From assembly GCA_002287215.1 (NCBI GenBank), contig LMVO01000023.1, forward strand, positions 35,761 to 99,760: 64,000 bases of DNA, in the 5' to 3' direction. Numbering within the stretch: the first letter of the stretch is position 1; each line of letters starts with the position of its first letter. The DNA is from Methanocorpusculum parvum. Lineage in GTDB: Archaea > Halobacteriota > Methanomicrobia > Methanomicrobiales > Methanocorpusculaceae. Below are positions 16,907 through 25,460 of this stretch, piece by piece. The position numbers were made by a program, and so were the translations under genes. The notes below the pieces were generated by a model. That model worked only from the letters and a program-made list of their open reading frames with translations. It did not search any database and had not been told where the DNA came from.

Positions 16907-17797
16907 CTAGCTCTCCAGCCGGCCGAATGCGGACCGATAGCGTTCTGCCATCGTCTCCCAGTCCGGCAGGTTGGTCTGGGTCCCGGTCTTTTCGACCGCG
17001 AACGAGGCGGCGGTCGTACCAACTTTTGCACAGGTGACGGGGTCGAGACCTTTTTTCCAGGCGGTGAAAAAGCCTGCCCGATATGCATCCCCTGCGCCGG
17101 TGGGATCCTTTGCTTCGACGTTGAAGGCAGGTATCTGTTCGGCGCGGCCGTCGAAGAAGAGGCTGCTGCCTGATTTTCCATGCGTGATGATGGTGAAAGG
17201 CACCGAATCAAGAATATCTTTTTCGCTCCAGCCGAGGGTGTTTTTGATTATTTCCATCTCATAGTTGTTGCAGATGAGGATATCGATCTCGCCAAGAAGG
17301 GACGTGAGATCGTCTGCGGTATAATATTTGACGTCCTGACCCGGATCGAGCGAGGCGAACTTTGCCTGTCTGGCGATGCTGATATTGAATGCGGCGTCGC
17401 CGGTCGCCATGTGGATGAAGTCGCGGGCAGGCGCAGCGGCGCGGGAGAAGGCTTCGCCTGCGCCCCACTCGAAGTAGGTTATCTGTTCACCGGCGGCGTT
17501 GTTCACCATGAAGGCGGTCGAGCAGTTTTTGTCGCTGGTAAAAAGTGTGGTGGCAACGCCGAGTTCATCGAGATATTTTTCGTATTCGCTGCCGGGATAG
17601 TCCTGTCCGACCGCACAGATGAGTTCGGCCTCTCCGCCGAGTCGGGCGATGCCGGCGGCGATGTTTGCCGCGCCGCCGCCAAAGTAGATCTTGCGTTCAA
17701 ATACGCGTCTTGATTCGCCGACCGGGGGGTATTCGTCAACGGTGATGATATAGTCTATGCAGAGATGCCCTGAGACGGAGACGGTGTTACTCTTCAA
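16907..17797 (-). CDS. PfkB-family carbohydrate or nucleoside kinase
   Basis: Ribokinase-fold enzyme of about 296 residues with the N-terminal signature G-G-G-A-A-N-I-A-A-G and the C-terminal active-site motif T-G-A-G-D-A-Y-R-A-G-F, whose Asp is the catalytic base. Archaeal members phosphorylate nucleosides, ribose or sugar phosphates; the substrate is not evident. The start is uncertain: no ATG fits. A TTG at 17795-17797 has GAAGGTGA five nt before it, and a GTG at 17806 is also possible. Either overlaps the 3' end of the DUF555 gene, so coupling is likely. Confidence 0.88.
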   Translation of the reverse strand: MKSNTVSVSGHLCIDYIITVDEYPPVGESRRVFERKIYFGGGAANIAAGIARLGGEAELICAVGQDYPGSEYEKYLDELGVATTLFTSDKNCSTAFMVNNAAGEQITYFEWGAGEAFSRAAAPARDFIHMATGDAAFNISIARQAKFASLDPGQDVKYYTADDLTSLLGEIDILICNNYEMEIIKNTLGWSEKDILDSVPFTIITHGKSGSSLFFDGRAEQIPAFNVEAKDPTGAGDAYRAGFFTAWKKGLDPVTCAKVGTTAASFAVEKTGTQTNLPDWETMAERYRSAFGRLES

Positions 17798-18146
17798 CGG
17801 CGTCACCTTCGATCGGTTCCACAGCATAGGTGGAGAGGGAGATGTCCCGAAGGGCTTTGCCTATGACGGATTTGGCGATGTGCTCTGCATGTTCGGGGTT
17901 TTCAGCTTTGAATACCTTCATTGAGAGAAGAAGGCCGACCAGACCGGTCCGTGCGATCACGAGCGCGGTGTTGATCTCTTTTCCGCAGTACGGACAGGGG
18001 GTGTTCATTACATCGACGTCGACGAATTTTGCCGACGGGTGCAGGCGTTTGCCTGCTTCACTTACTGCTATTCCTATGGCATCCTGGACCGATTCTACGT
18101 CTTTGACCGTCCACCCTGCCTCCAGCGTCACTCGATAATCCGACAT
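17787..18146 (-). CDS. DUF555 (UPF0212) family protein
   Basis: 119-residue archaeal protein of unknown function, with an N-terminal domain, a C-P-Y-C pair (Cys51 and Cys54) suggesting metal binding, and the conserved A-R-T-G-L-V-G-L-L segment. The ATG at 18146 (MSDYRV) is preferred over an in-frame TTG two codons earlier. First gene of the four-gene operon running to DUF2070, which links it loosely to diphthamide synthesis by context only. Confidence 0.88.
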   Translation of the reverse strand: MSDYRVTLEAGWTVKDVESVQDAIGIAVSEAGKRLHPSAKFVDVDVMNTPCPYCGKEINTALVIARTGLVGLLLSMKVFKAENPEHAEHIAKSVIGKALRDISLSTYAVEPIEGDAVEE

Positions 18147-18195
18147 TTTCAACTCGTTTAGTTCTGTATACGTTGTCGTTGTGAGATAATGGTAT

Positions 18196-18345
18196 TTGCG
18201 GGTCGGGTACGTAAGGACCCGACCTCAGCTGAGCAAGTTAGAGCGTAAGGGAGAACTTGCGACCTTGCGGGTCGGGTACGTAAGGACCCGACCTCAGCTG
18301 AGGCGGGGACCTTTAGGTCCCTTAGCCGAGCAAGTCGTCAGACTT
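18196..18345. repeat. Hairpin-rich repeat cluster with a 38-bp direct repeat
   Basis: A 38-bp unit beginning TTGCGGGTCGGGTACGTAAG occurs at 18196-18233 and again at 18265-18302, 69 bp apart and essentially identical. Each unit holds the hairpin CGGGTC...GACCCG and the palindrome CTCAGCTGAG. More small hairpins follow (GGGACC-TTTA-GGTCCC near 18305-18321 and GCAAGTC-GTCA-GACTTGC around 18330-18347). It lies in the 292-bp gap between the DUF555 start and the epimerase stop; nothing coding is seen. Confidence 0.8.
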
Positions 18346-18438
18346 GCGATCAAGGCTTTGCATTGCGGGCAAACAGAGGGCTTGCGTGTTTCACCGCCTG
18401 TGCCTTTCATCACGGAAGCTTCCGTTTCCCTCTTCTGC

Positions 18439-19362
18439 TCAGAGGATATCTCTGAAGTATCCCACCGTCTCTTTGATCCCGTCTTCGATCGAGTACTTCG
18501 GAGCATAGCCGAGCTCCTGTTTCGCTTTCGTTATATCGGCGACCGAGTATCTGATGTCGCCGGGTCTTGGCGCTTCATAGATTATATCGCAGCTGATCCC
18601 CGCCGCACGCATGATCATTGCTGCAAGATCATTTAAGGAGGTCTGGATACCGGTGCCGATGTTGAATGTGCCGCATGTAGCTGAGTTCATCGCCAGAATA
18701 TTTGCATAAACGACATCTTTCACAAAAACGAAGTCGCGGGTCTGGTTCCCGTCGCCATAAATGACCGGGTTTTTGCCCCCGACGATTTTTTCGGTGAACT
18801 TCGGGATGACCGCCGCATACTCGGCGTTCGGATCCTGCCGCGGGCCAAAGACATTGAAGTAGCGAAGAGCTGTCGTCCCGACGCCGAAGAGGTCGGCAAA
18901 GTTTCTGCAGTACATCTCGCCTGCGATCTTTGAGACCGCATAAGGTGAGAGAGGCTCAGGAAGCATGTCCTCTCGTTTCGGAAACACCGGGTTGTCGCCG
19001 TATGCCGCGGCTGAGGCAGAAAGGACGACTTTTCGAATGCCGTGTTCTTTTGCGGCGGAAAGGATATTAAGTGTCCCTGTAGCATTGACTTCGTGAACGA
19101 GGAGCGGATCTTCGATGGATTTCTGCACGCTTGCTACCGCTGCAAGATGGAAGATCCCTTCGAAGGCATGGGTTTTGCAGATCTCGCTGAGCAGGGGACG
19201 GTCGGTGACCGAGCCTTTGATGAACTCGGCGCCGGACTGGATATTTCTGACGTTCCCGGCCGACATGTCGTCGAGGAGCGTGACGTCATGGTTTTGCCGG
19301 ATGAGTTCTTCTGCTATATGGGATGCGATGAAGCCTGCGCCGCCGGTGATGAGATATTGCAT
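18439..19362 (-). CDS. NAD-dependent epimerase/dehydratase, GalE-like
   Basis: Extended short-chain dehydrogenase of 307 residues. The NAD-binding T-G-G-A-G-F-I-A-S-H lies at residues 5-14, and the catalytic Tyr/Lys pair is in S-P-Y-A-V-S-K. It probably interconverts a UDP-sugar such as UDP-glucose/galactose, for surface glycan or S-layer glycosylation. The ATG at 19362 (MQYLITGG) is the family start; the open frame continues 50 codons upstream without resemblance to anything. No other sugar genes flank it, so the exact substrate is open. Confidence 0.9.
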   Translation of the reverse strand: MQYLITGGAGFIASHIAEELIRQNHDVTLLDDMSAGNVRNIQSGAEFIKGSVTDRPLLSEICKTHAFEGIFHLAAVASVQKSIEDPLLVHEVNATGTLNILSAAKEHGIRKVVLSASAAAYGDNPVFPKREDMLPEPLSPYAVSKIAGEMYCRNFADLFGVGTTALRYFNVFGPRQDPNAEYAAVIPKFTEKIVGGKNPVIYGDGNQTRDFVFVKDVVYANILAMNSATCGTFNIGTGIQTSLNDLAAMIMRAAGISCDIIYEAPRPGDIRYSVADITKAKQELGYAPKYSIEDGIKETVGYFRDIL

Positions 19363-19562
19363 GGGATAATGGTCTCCGTATGATGTTTTATGGTGCGGGG
19401 GTGATATCAGCATTCCTATTCGGACCGAAGACGACACTGCACGACGTTGATGAAAGCCGGGTGCAAATCGAAAAGAAAAAAACCACATCCCGCAAACACC
19501 CGGTTCCTGCATAAACCCTATGAAGAAAAGTATTACATCTCAGATTCTCATCTAATACTGTA

Positions 19563-20348
19563 ATGCGTACATGCAGCTTTCCTGTAAAATCACTCGGCTC
19601 GGTCCTGCCAGCAGCTCCCGATGCTTCGTTACTATCAGCCTGGATCGTCTCCAGGTATGGTCAGGAAACCGATCTTATCACCTGGAACATTGAAACAACT
19701 CTCAAAGATCAGCTGCCCGCAGTGGAATATCCGGCGGCCGGCGGCGAGTATTATGCCGCCAGACTTCTGGATGCATTCACAAACGTCCGCGAAGGAGCGA
19801 TCTTTCGCGAGTTCGATGTGGACCAAAAAGCAGTACGGGCCGACAGCGATCTGGTCAATGGTCTGAGAAAACACTGCTGGTGGAGTATGCCTGCTCCCTC
19901 AGGACTGGATGTGAGGGATGAATACTTCGGCGATACAGAGGAGTGTGCCGCATCGCTTTTAGAAGCATTCGCATCGCTCTGCCGTCTGATGCGGGATGCG
20001 GGAATCGCCGGCCATATCCTGACAACGAACACCCCGAACGAAGAAGAACTGACGGAGTTTACCGGAAAGAAATATTTGTGGGCAGTCCCGGATACTTTTC
20101 TGGAGATGGCGCTCGAGTATCAGCGCGACATTGTTATCTCACGGGAAAATACGGCGCAGCTGCCTGATCTTCTGGACTCATACGATATCCGCAGGGTCTA
20201 TGTCTGCGACCCCGATGCCGAATCACTGACGACGGTGCTCGGCTCGTTCGATCCGGAGTATGTCTTCGTCTGCGGCGTCGGGCCAAAGGAGGATCGCCGA
20301 TCCTACTGGGAACATCTGGCTGAGATCACCGTCAAACGGGATCCCTGA
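19563..20348 (+). CDS. Unrecognised acidic alpha/beta protein
   Basis: 261 residues with no motif I recognise. It is acidic, has no signal peptide or membrane segment, and alternates predicted helices and strands; the C-terminal part (R-R-V-Y-V-C-D-P-D-A-E, Y-V-F-V-C-G-V-G) looks like a Rossmann-type half. It is divergent from the epimerase and is followed after 54 bp by another orphan gene on the same strand, so the pair may be an operon. Probably a lineage-restricted methanogen protein. Confidence 0.75.
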   Translation: MRTCSFPVKSLGSVLPAAPDASLLSAWIVSRYGQETDLITWNIETTLKDQLPAVEYPAAGGEYYAARLLDAFTNVREGAIFREFDVDQKAVRADSDLVNGLRKHCWWSMPAPSGLDVRDEYFGDTEECAASLLEAFASLCRLMRDAGIAGHILTTNTPNEEELTEFTGKKYLWAVPDTFLEMALEYQRDIVISRENTAQLPDLLDSYDIRRVYVCDPDAESLTTVLGSFDPEYVFVCGVGPKEDRRSYWEHLAEITVKRDP

Positions 20349-20402
20349 CCCTTTCGCAAACGAAACATACACATCAGATCCCGTCCAATATTTTTATACT
20401 AT

Positions 20403-21293
20403 ATGTCTGCGCATGAACCGTATCGTGTCGAAGTTCGTCTGAAAAACGGGCTGAAGAGATATTATCTGGTGCGTGAGGTCAACACCGATGCAAGAAAGTT
20501 TGCAGCGACGCACCTGATCAAGTCGGGGGCGAAGCCGACCAAAGCTGAGATCACGCGGTGTATCTCTATGTTTGGTTTCGATCTGGAGATGAAGTGTCTC
20601 GTAAAGGTCACGAAGTTTCGTGCAGAAAAGTTTTCATTCGAACGATACGCAGACGAGGATGAGTATTTTGAGCTGGAACGGCACAGATATCTGCATGCCC
20701 GCCGGCCGGTGAAGGATCCTGAAAAGGAGACTGCGGCACATATTGCCGCACTGGCGCGTTTTGCCGGGGTGGAGATAACGCCGGCAGAGACTGCGCGCAT
20801 GTTTTCATCCGGGGAAATCCCGCGCGGAAAACGGCTGTTTGAAGTGAATGTTCTGCAGAATCTGAGAACTGCATATCTGCAGCGGGAAACAAAGGAGCGG
20901 CTGGGCATGCGTATGGTGCTTCGTCTGCAGGATGTTTTGCACACGAATAGCGAAACCGGAACTGGATCGTTGGCGGCAGGAGATGAACTGAAGAAAATGA
21001 TCGCGGGTTTTCATCAGAGGATCAGGGAAAATTCCCACCCGTTTGAGCAGTGCTTTCTTTTTTATGAAGCGTTTTCTGCGTTGTTTCCGGATGAGGCTCT
21101 TCTTTCGGCCGAGCTTTTTTTCAGGATGGCGGCCATCTATGGATATGTTGTGACGCCGGGGACCTGGGAAGAGATGATCGCGGCGGTCAGAAGTGAGAAT
21201 GCGGATATGGAGCTTGCCCTCCGGCGGTCGTTTGAGGAGATGACGAAGAGTAAAGTCGGCGTCAGGCAAAAGCAGCTGGACTTTTTCGGGTGA
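20403..21293 (+). CDS. Unrecognised protein with a degenerate Fic-like region
   Basis: 296 basic, helix-rich residues. The N-terminal 65 residues look like two small beta/alpha hairpins. From about residue 175 the layout (L-Q-D-V-L-H, a Gly-rich stretch, a helix ending R-I-R-E-N-S-H-P-F, then F-Y-E-A-F-S-A-L-F-P, then a helix ending Y-G-Y) parallels the Fic fold, in which the sequence H-P-F-x-D-G-N-G-R follows. Here the catalytic His and the D-G-N-G-R are absent, so AMP-transfer activity is unlikely. The Fic link is my inference from pattern only. Preceded by a TATA-like TTTTTATACT at about 20390. Confidence 0.7.
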   Translation: MSAHEPYRVEVRLKNGLKRYYLVREVNTDARKFAATHLIKSGAKPTKAEITRCISMFGFDLEMKCLVKVTKFRAEKFSFERYADEDEYFELERHRYLHARRPVKDPEKETAAHIAALARFAGVEITPAETARMFSSGEIPRGKRLFEVNVLQNLRTAYLQRETKERLGMRMVLRLQDVLHTNSETGTGSLAAGDELKKMIAGFHQRIRENSHPFEQCFLFYEAFSALFPDEALLSAELFFRMAAIYGYVVTPGTWEEMIAAVRSENADMELALRRSFEEMTKSKVGVRQKQLDFFG

Positions 21294-21736
21294 CAGAGAC
21301 AGCGGTCACTTCTGCCATATTTTGACCAATTATAACCTAACTTTGACATTTGGCAATTTCCCCGCCATGTAGCGCCCTCGCACCTATAGATTTTGACAGG
21401 TACCTCTCATCCACCTATCCAACCTGAATTTTAGTCCGAGTATCGCCGTATTCAGGGCATTAAAATTGGAAAACAGACATCTGCGAACCCACTGTCTGGT
21501 AGTGTGCGGACTTTCCGGACTCCACGTCCCTCTGCATTTTCCAAAATCGCGTAAACATCATAAATCCAACCAAGAATAACTCCCTAAATCAAAAAAGAAG
21601 ACCGGGAATTGTTTAAGCAGGGCCAGAAAAGATCTGTTTCTCACGTAAAAGACTTGAGCAGGTTTTTCACGAGATCATCGGAGATCACATACCTACGTTT
21701 TTTTTGGCTGAGGGAAACCCCGCCTAACCCGAATAC
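21294..21736. other. 443-bp gap without convincing gene
   Basis: Lies between two convergent genes. It is AT-richer than its surroundings, with a possible hairpin GTGAC...GTCAC right after the upstream stop (21291-21310). A dyad CCTGAAT/ATTCAGG spans about 21425-21460. No open frame has believable codon use, and no tRNA or known RNA shape was found. It may hold a decayed gene or an unrecognised RNA. Confidence 0.5.
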
Positions 21737-22663
21737 TTACCGGTCGAGTAACGTTCTCGAAACGATATACTCACCGTGGGCTTCGCGGGTCGTTCCAACG
21801 ATCAGCCAGGTCTGATCCCCGTGCTCCTCGACCACCCCTTTTGCTTCAAGCGTCTCTCCCGTGAAACACTGACCGCAGTAGGTGTGCGTAAAAGAAAGGA
21901 CCATGTCGATCTCTTCGTGATCGACTTTGTAGATACCGGGCGAATCGAATGCAAGACTTGCATCCGTGACCTTCGCTTCGATCGTTATCACGCCCGTCTT
22001 CTCGCCAAGCGTGATCGGCGGGACCGAGTGGAGATTGTCGTATCCACGCGAGTAGAGCAGATCGAAGTAGGTCCCCTCGAACTCTCCGCGGTTGAACTTC
22101 CGGCTCTCGTGCAGCACGAACTCGTCGAAGCTGATGTCGGGAACGCGTTTTCGATACACCTTCTGCCACATCTCTTCGCTCATCGCAGGGATCTTTCCCG
22201 CCTTCACCGCGGCCATCAGTTGCTCGCGTGCCAAAAACCAGGCCGAGCCGTAGACGACCATATCGATGTCGGATGCAGAATTTTCCAGACCAGCTAGAAG
22301 GGATCCCGTGCATCCGTAGCTCATCGGAGGCAGATCGAAGTGGGAAAACAGCCGGGCGACTCTGGGGTTTCCCGCCGCGATGCCTGCCGCTTCTTCCTCG
22401 GGCTTCAACACGCGGACGATGTCAGAGAGCGGAACGCGGTGGACCAGATCAAGGTATTCGGGTCTGTGTTCTTTGACCCAGGCGAATGCATCGGCAAAAT
22501 CATATTTTTTGTATCTCGTTCCGGACGGCGCCGTCCGGTCCCCGTCCGGTGTCGGAACATAGCGGAGCACGCACTCAGCGAGGGAATCGTTTTCATACCC
22601 CGAGACGGCGTACAGACAGCCGTCATCAGTCATAACAAAATCACGTAAACGGATCGGTTTCAT
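21737..22663 (-). CDS. Nucleotidyltransferase-domain protein (DNA polymerase beta superfamily)
   Basis: 308 residues. The central region holds the minimal nucleotidyltransferase signature G-S-L-L-A-G (from residue 120) followed by S-D-I-D (Asp132 and Asp134), the metal-binding aspartates. An N-terminal domain of about 100 residues and a C-terminal beta-rich domain flank it. This architecture occurs in uncharacterised archaeal proteins. The polymerase-beta core could transfer a nucleotide to protein, RNA or a small molecule; the target is unknown. ATG at 22661-22663, just 5 nt from the 3' end of tRNA-Leu upstream on the same strand. Confidence 0.85.
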   Translation of the reverse strand: MKPIRLRDFVMTDDGCLYAVSGYENDSLAECVLRYVPTPDGDRTAPSGTRYKKYDFADAFAWVKEHRPEYLDLVHRVPLSDIVRVLKPEEEAAGIAAGNPRVARLFSHFDLPPMSYGCTGSLLAGLENSASDIDMVVYGSAWFLAREQLMAAVKAGKIPAMSEEMWQKVYRKRVPDISFDEFVLHESRKFNRGEFEGTYFDLLYSRGYDNLHSVPPITLGEKTGVITIEAKVTDASLAFDSPGIYKVDHEEIDMVLSFTHTYCGQCFTGETLEAKGVVEEHGDQTWLIVGTTREAHGEYIVSRTLLDR

Positions 22664-22668
22664 AAAAA

Positions 22669-22752
22669 TGCGAGGGAAGGGATTCGAACCCATGAACTAC
22701 TGAAGACCAGATCTTAAGTCTGGCGCCGTTGGCCTGGCTTGGCTACCCTCGC
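22669..22752 (-). tRNA. tRNA-Leu (anticodon TAA)
   Basis: Minus-strand cloverleaf of class II: acceptor GCGAGGG/CCCTCGC, anticodon stem CCAGA/TCTGG around CTTAAGA (anticodon TAA), an extended variable arm, and T arm ATGGG-TTCGAAT-CCCTT. Discriminator A, CCA not encoded. Directly upstream of the nucleotidyltransferase gene. Confidence 0.95.
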
Positions 22753-22847
22753 CTACCCTAATACATTGATGCTTCTACATAAAAAAGAGAGCGGAAATAC
22801 ATCAGTAGTTTGATGTAGATGTCCTGCGAAAATATAGGGGAGATAAA

Positions 22848-22920
22848 CTCCTGTAGTGTAGTGGTCAATCATTCCGGCCTTTGGAGCCGGAGACGGTGGT
22901 TCGAGTCCGCCCAGGAGTAT
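22848..22920 (+). tRNA. tRNA-Gln (anticodon TTG)
   Basis: Plus-strand cloverleaf: acceptor ACTCCTG/CAGGAGT, anticodon stem CCGGC/GCCGG around CTTTGGA (anticodon TTG), four-nt variable loop, T arm GGTGG-TTCGAGT-CCGCC. Discriminator A, no encoded CCA. About 95 bp from tRNA-Leu on the opposite strand. Confidence 0.95.
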
Positions 22921-22964
22921 CTGAAATGTATTTTCTCTCGGAGAATGTTTTCTCCGCTGCGTTT

Positions 22965-23768
22965 TTAGCTCGTCGCCGGAACTGACGTCAGGACGACACG
23001 CCAGTCTGTCTCGCCAAAGGAGAGGGTATCCCAGACTGCTGTTTTTTCAACAACGTCTGTACCTATATCGGCTGTATACACGTATTTCGTTTCGCCGGAG
23101 GGATTTGCTGCGACGAGCTCTGCCATTTCCCGGATCATCGCATAATCCGGATCGGTCAGGAGATCGGCGCCGGCCTCCGAAACATCCGCATCGAACACCT
23201 GAACGCCGTTCATCTGCATGACCCAGAGGTTGTACCCTTTTTCAAAGACTTTCTGCTCTTCCGGGCCAAAGAGACGATACGGATCGAAACTCAGACTGAT
23301 ATACCCGGCATACTTATCGGAGATCTTGATCGGGACCGAGAGAAGATATGCTTCCATGCCGTTTTCCAGAACCATATATTCGGAGACATACACATCCGTC
23401 CCGGCAAAGATCTCTTTGTTCGGCGGATAGCTGCTCAGGTTCTGACCAAGTGCACTTATGATATTATTTGGATAGACCGCACGCACGATCCCGTTCTCAT
23501 CGGCGATCAGCAGATCATGGGTCAGTGTTGTTCTCTGATAGAGCGTTGCCAGAGCCTGCCTGCCGTTTTCAGGTGTCGGGTCGGCGGCATAATATCGGGA
23601 GGCAAAGGCCGCCTCGTCTGCCGTCGTAGTGAGGGTTTCGTGCAGCGATGAGATCACATCTGCCAGAACATCCGTCTGGGAAGCCGTCTGTTCAACACAT
23701 CCTGCCGAAAAACAGGACAGCAGAATGAGAGATGTCATCGCCAGCAGCACCAGGATTTTCATATTCAT
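22965..23768 (-). CDS. Lipoprotein with extracellular Cache-type sensor domain
   Basis: 267 residues with a signal sequence and lipobox F-S-A-G-C (Cys24), so probably lipid-anchored outside the membrane. A helix follows, then a PAS/Cache-like core (H-D-L-L-I-A-D-E-N-G-I-V-R-A-V, then Y-V-S-E-Y-M-V-L-E-N-G, and S-V-P-I-K). This is the ligand-sensing part of chemoreceptors and histidine kinases without any signalling domain attached. It may act as a binding protein for small organic acids or amino acids. No partner kinase is nearby. Confidence 0.85.
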   Translation of the reverse strand: MNMKILVLLAMTSLILLSCFSAGCVEQTASQTDVLADVISSLHETLTTTADEAAFASRYYAADPTPENGRQALATLYQRTTLTHDLLIADENGIVRAVYPNNIISALGQNLSSYPPNKEIFAGTDVYVSEYMVLENGMEAYLLSVPIKISDKYAGYISLSFDPYRLFGPEEQKVFEKGYNLWVMQMNGVQVFDADVSEAGADLLTDPDYAMIREMAELVAANPSGETKYVYTADIGTDVVEKTAVWDTLSFGETDWRVVLTSVPATS

Positions 23769-23814
23769 ACTATTATTCTCCCAAGGGAAAAATCCTCTGC
23801 GAGCGGCATCGGCC

Positions 23815-25455
23815 TTACTCTTCTTTGTTTTGGAGAGAATACCTGCGTGTCAGGCTCTCGAGCGTCTCGATCTCATACACATCCTTGTCGTCCCGCAGTC
23901 TGACAAAACGCGGGAACCGAAGCGCATATCCTGCCGCATAGTTCGTGCTCCTCTGCAGTTCGGCATACCCGACCTCGAAGACGACGTCAGGTTCGAACGA
24001 GACCGTCTTTCCTTTTTCTGCAATGATCTTTTCCTTGAACAGATCATACAGGGTCGAAAGCATCGAGTCATCGATACCGGTCGCCACCCGCGAGATCTCC
24101 AGGAGATCCCCATTCTCATCCTGACATGCGAGAAGGAACGAGCCGAACATCTTCGCACGTTTTCCTTCGCCCCACTCGGCGCCGGTAACTACCAGATCGA
24201 TCGTATCGACCTCGGGCTTGATCTTGATCCAGAGCTTGCCCCGGTTTCCCGGCAGATACGGCGAGTCAAGCACTTTGAGCATGATGCCTTCGTTTCCGTT
24301 GTCGAGCGATGTGTGATAGTATGCTTCGATCTCGTCAACGGAATCACTGACGAGCTGAGGAGCGACATACGCGTTCATCACCGACTCGAGGATCTGCCGA
24401 CGGCGGAGGAACGGCTGATCGATCAGGGTCTCTCCGTCGGCCGCGAGGATATCGAATACCCAGGGGAGAAGGGTGATCGCTTCCTGAGCATCCCCGACAT
24501 CATGCTTCCTGCGGATTCTTCTTAGGATCGTCTGGAAAGGCATGGGTTTTCCATTCATGATTGCGATCACTTCGCCGTCGATGATGACGTCATGGTCGGT
24601 CGCTTTATCCAGCATCCCGACAACATCGGGAAGAGAAGCCGTCATCTCTTCCAGACGCCGGGAGTAGATCGCGCATTTTCCTCCGGATTTGTGGAACTGG
24701 AACCGGCTGCCGTCGTATTTATTTTCAGCCGCAAGTTTGCCGTGTGTTTCCACCATCGAGGTGATGGAACCCTGCTGGGCAAGCATCATCTTCACCGGCC
24801 GAAAAGCCGTGATATGGACCTCGGTAAGCTGAGATGGATCGGTTTTTGCGAGGGACGCCACTTCCCCCAGATCATTCAGTGCCTGATGGGCATGCTCGAT
24901 CACATCTGCCGGGATGCCGAATGCTTTCGAGACCGCATCCTTCACGACCCCTTCCCCGACGCCGATACGCATCTCTTCGAGCATGAGTCTCGCAAGATAT
25001 CTTCCTTCGAGCGGTGTCGCATTCGAGAGGAGATACTGGGCGGATCTGAGCCGTTCCTGCTGGGATCTTCTGCCGGAGGATTTTGCCATCAGCAGAAAAC
25101 GCTCGTTCACGTCTAAAAGATCCAGCTCTTCCGAGAAGAACATCGTCTGTTCACGTTTTTCGAGAAGGCTCTCGACAACTTTTCCAACATCGCCTGCATT
25201 GTTTATTGCCGAGACCACATAATCCCGTTTTTTGCCGATAACATATGCGAGGGCATCATACAAAAGGTTCGGGCCAAACCCGAGTTTTTCGGAAGACCAG
25301 TCGGGGAACAGTTTCCCGCGCATGAATCTGACGAAGACGGGCAGTTCCTCCTCGGTGAGGCTCGGGAACTTCTCAGCCAGAATATCTGCTGTCGCCAGAC
25401 GCGAGGAAGTTTCCTCGATGGTATTACAGATCTCTGCAAACTCGACAAACTGCAT
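23815..25455 (-). CDS. lig: ATP-dependent DNA ligase
   Basis: Seals nicks during replication and repair via an AMP-lysine intermediate. The catalytic Lys246 is in K-Y-D-G-S-R. The N-terminal DNA-binding domain (about 1-215) and the C-terminal OB domain are present, at 546 residues, close to the usual archaeal length. The start is the ATG at 25453-25455 (MQFVEF); the open frame upstream overlaps the neighbouring gene. Only 5 nt separate it from the metallo-hydrolase gene upstream, so the two form an operon. Confidence 0.96.
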   Translation of the reverse strand: MQFVEFAEICNTIEETSSRLATADILAEKFPSLTEEELPVFVRFMRGKLFPDWSSEKLGFGPNLLYDALAYVIGKKRDYVVSAINNAGDVGKVVESLLEKREQTMFFSEELDLLDVNERFLLMAKSSGRRSQQERLRSAQYLLSNATPLEGRYLARLMLEEMRIGVGEGVVKDAVSKAFGIPADVIEHAHQALNDLGEVASLAKTDPSQLTEVHITAFRPVKMMLAQQGSITSMVETHGKLAAENKYDGSRFQFHKSGGKCAIYSRRLEEMTASLPDVVGMLDKATDHDVIIDGEVIAIMNGKPMPFQTILRRIRRKHDVGDAQEAITLLPWVFDILAADGETLIDQPFLRRRQILESVMNAYVAPQLVSDSVDEIEAYYHTSLDNGNEGIMLKVLDSPYLPGNRGKLWIKIKPEVDTIDLVVTGAEWGEGKRAKMFGSFLLACQDENGDLLEISRVATGIDDSMLSTLYDLFKEKIIAEKGKTVSFEPDVVFEVGYAELQRSTNYAAGYALRFPRFVRLRDDKDVYEIETLESLTRRYSLQNKEE

Positions 25456-25460
25456 AGTAT

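Noticed and set aside
16906..17211. N-terminal extension of the dph6 frame into the pfkB gene
   Set aside because: The extension is Pro/Arg/Ser-rich antiphase reading of pfkB; the PP-loop protein starts at 16905.
21320..21600. Possible RNase P RNA on the minus strand because of a GGAAAGTCCGC run
   Set aside because: The other conserved blocks, including an ACAGAA-type segment and the specificity-domain pattern, are missing.
21603..21736. In-frame continuation of about 30 codons past the nucleotidyltransferase stop (L-S-Q-K-K-R-R-Y-V-I-S-D-D-L)
   Set aside because: It looks protein-like but has no start and the gene already ends at a normal C-terminus. Read-through or a fragment of an older C-terminus cannot be shown.
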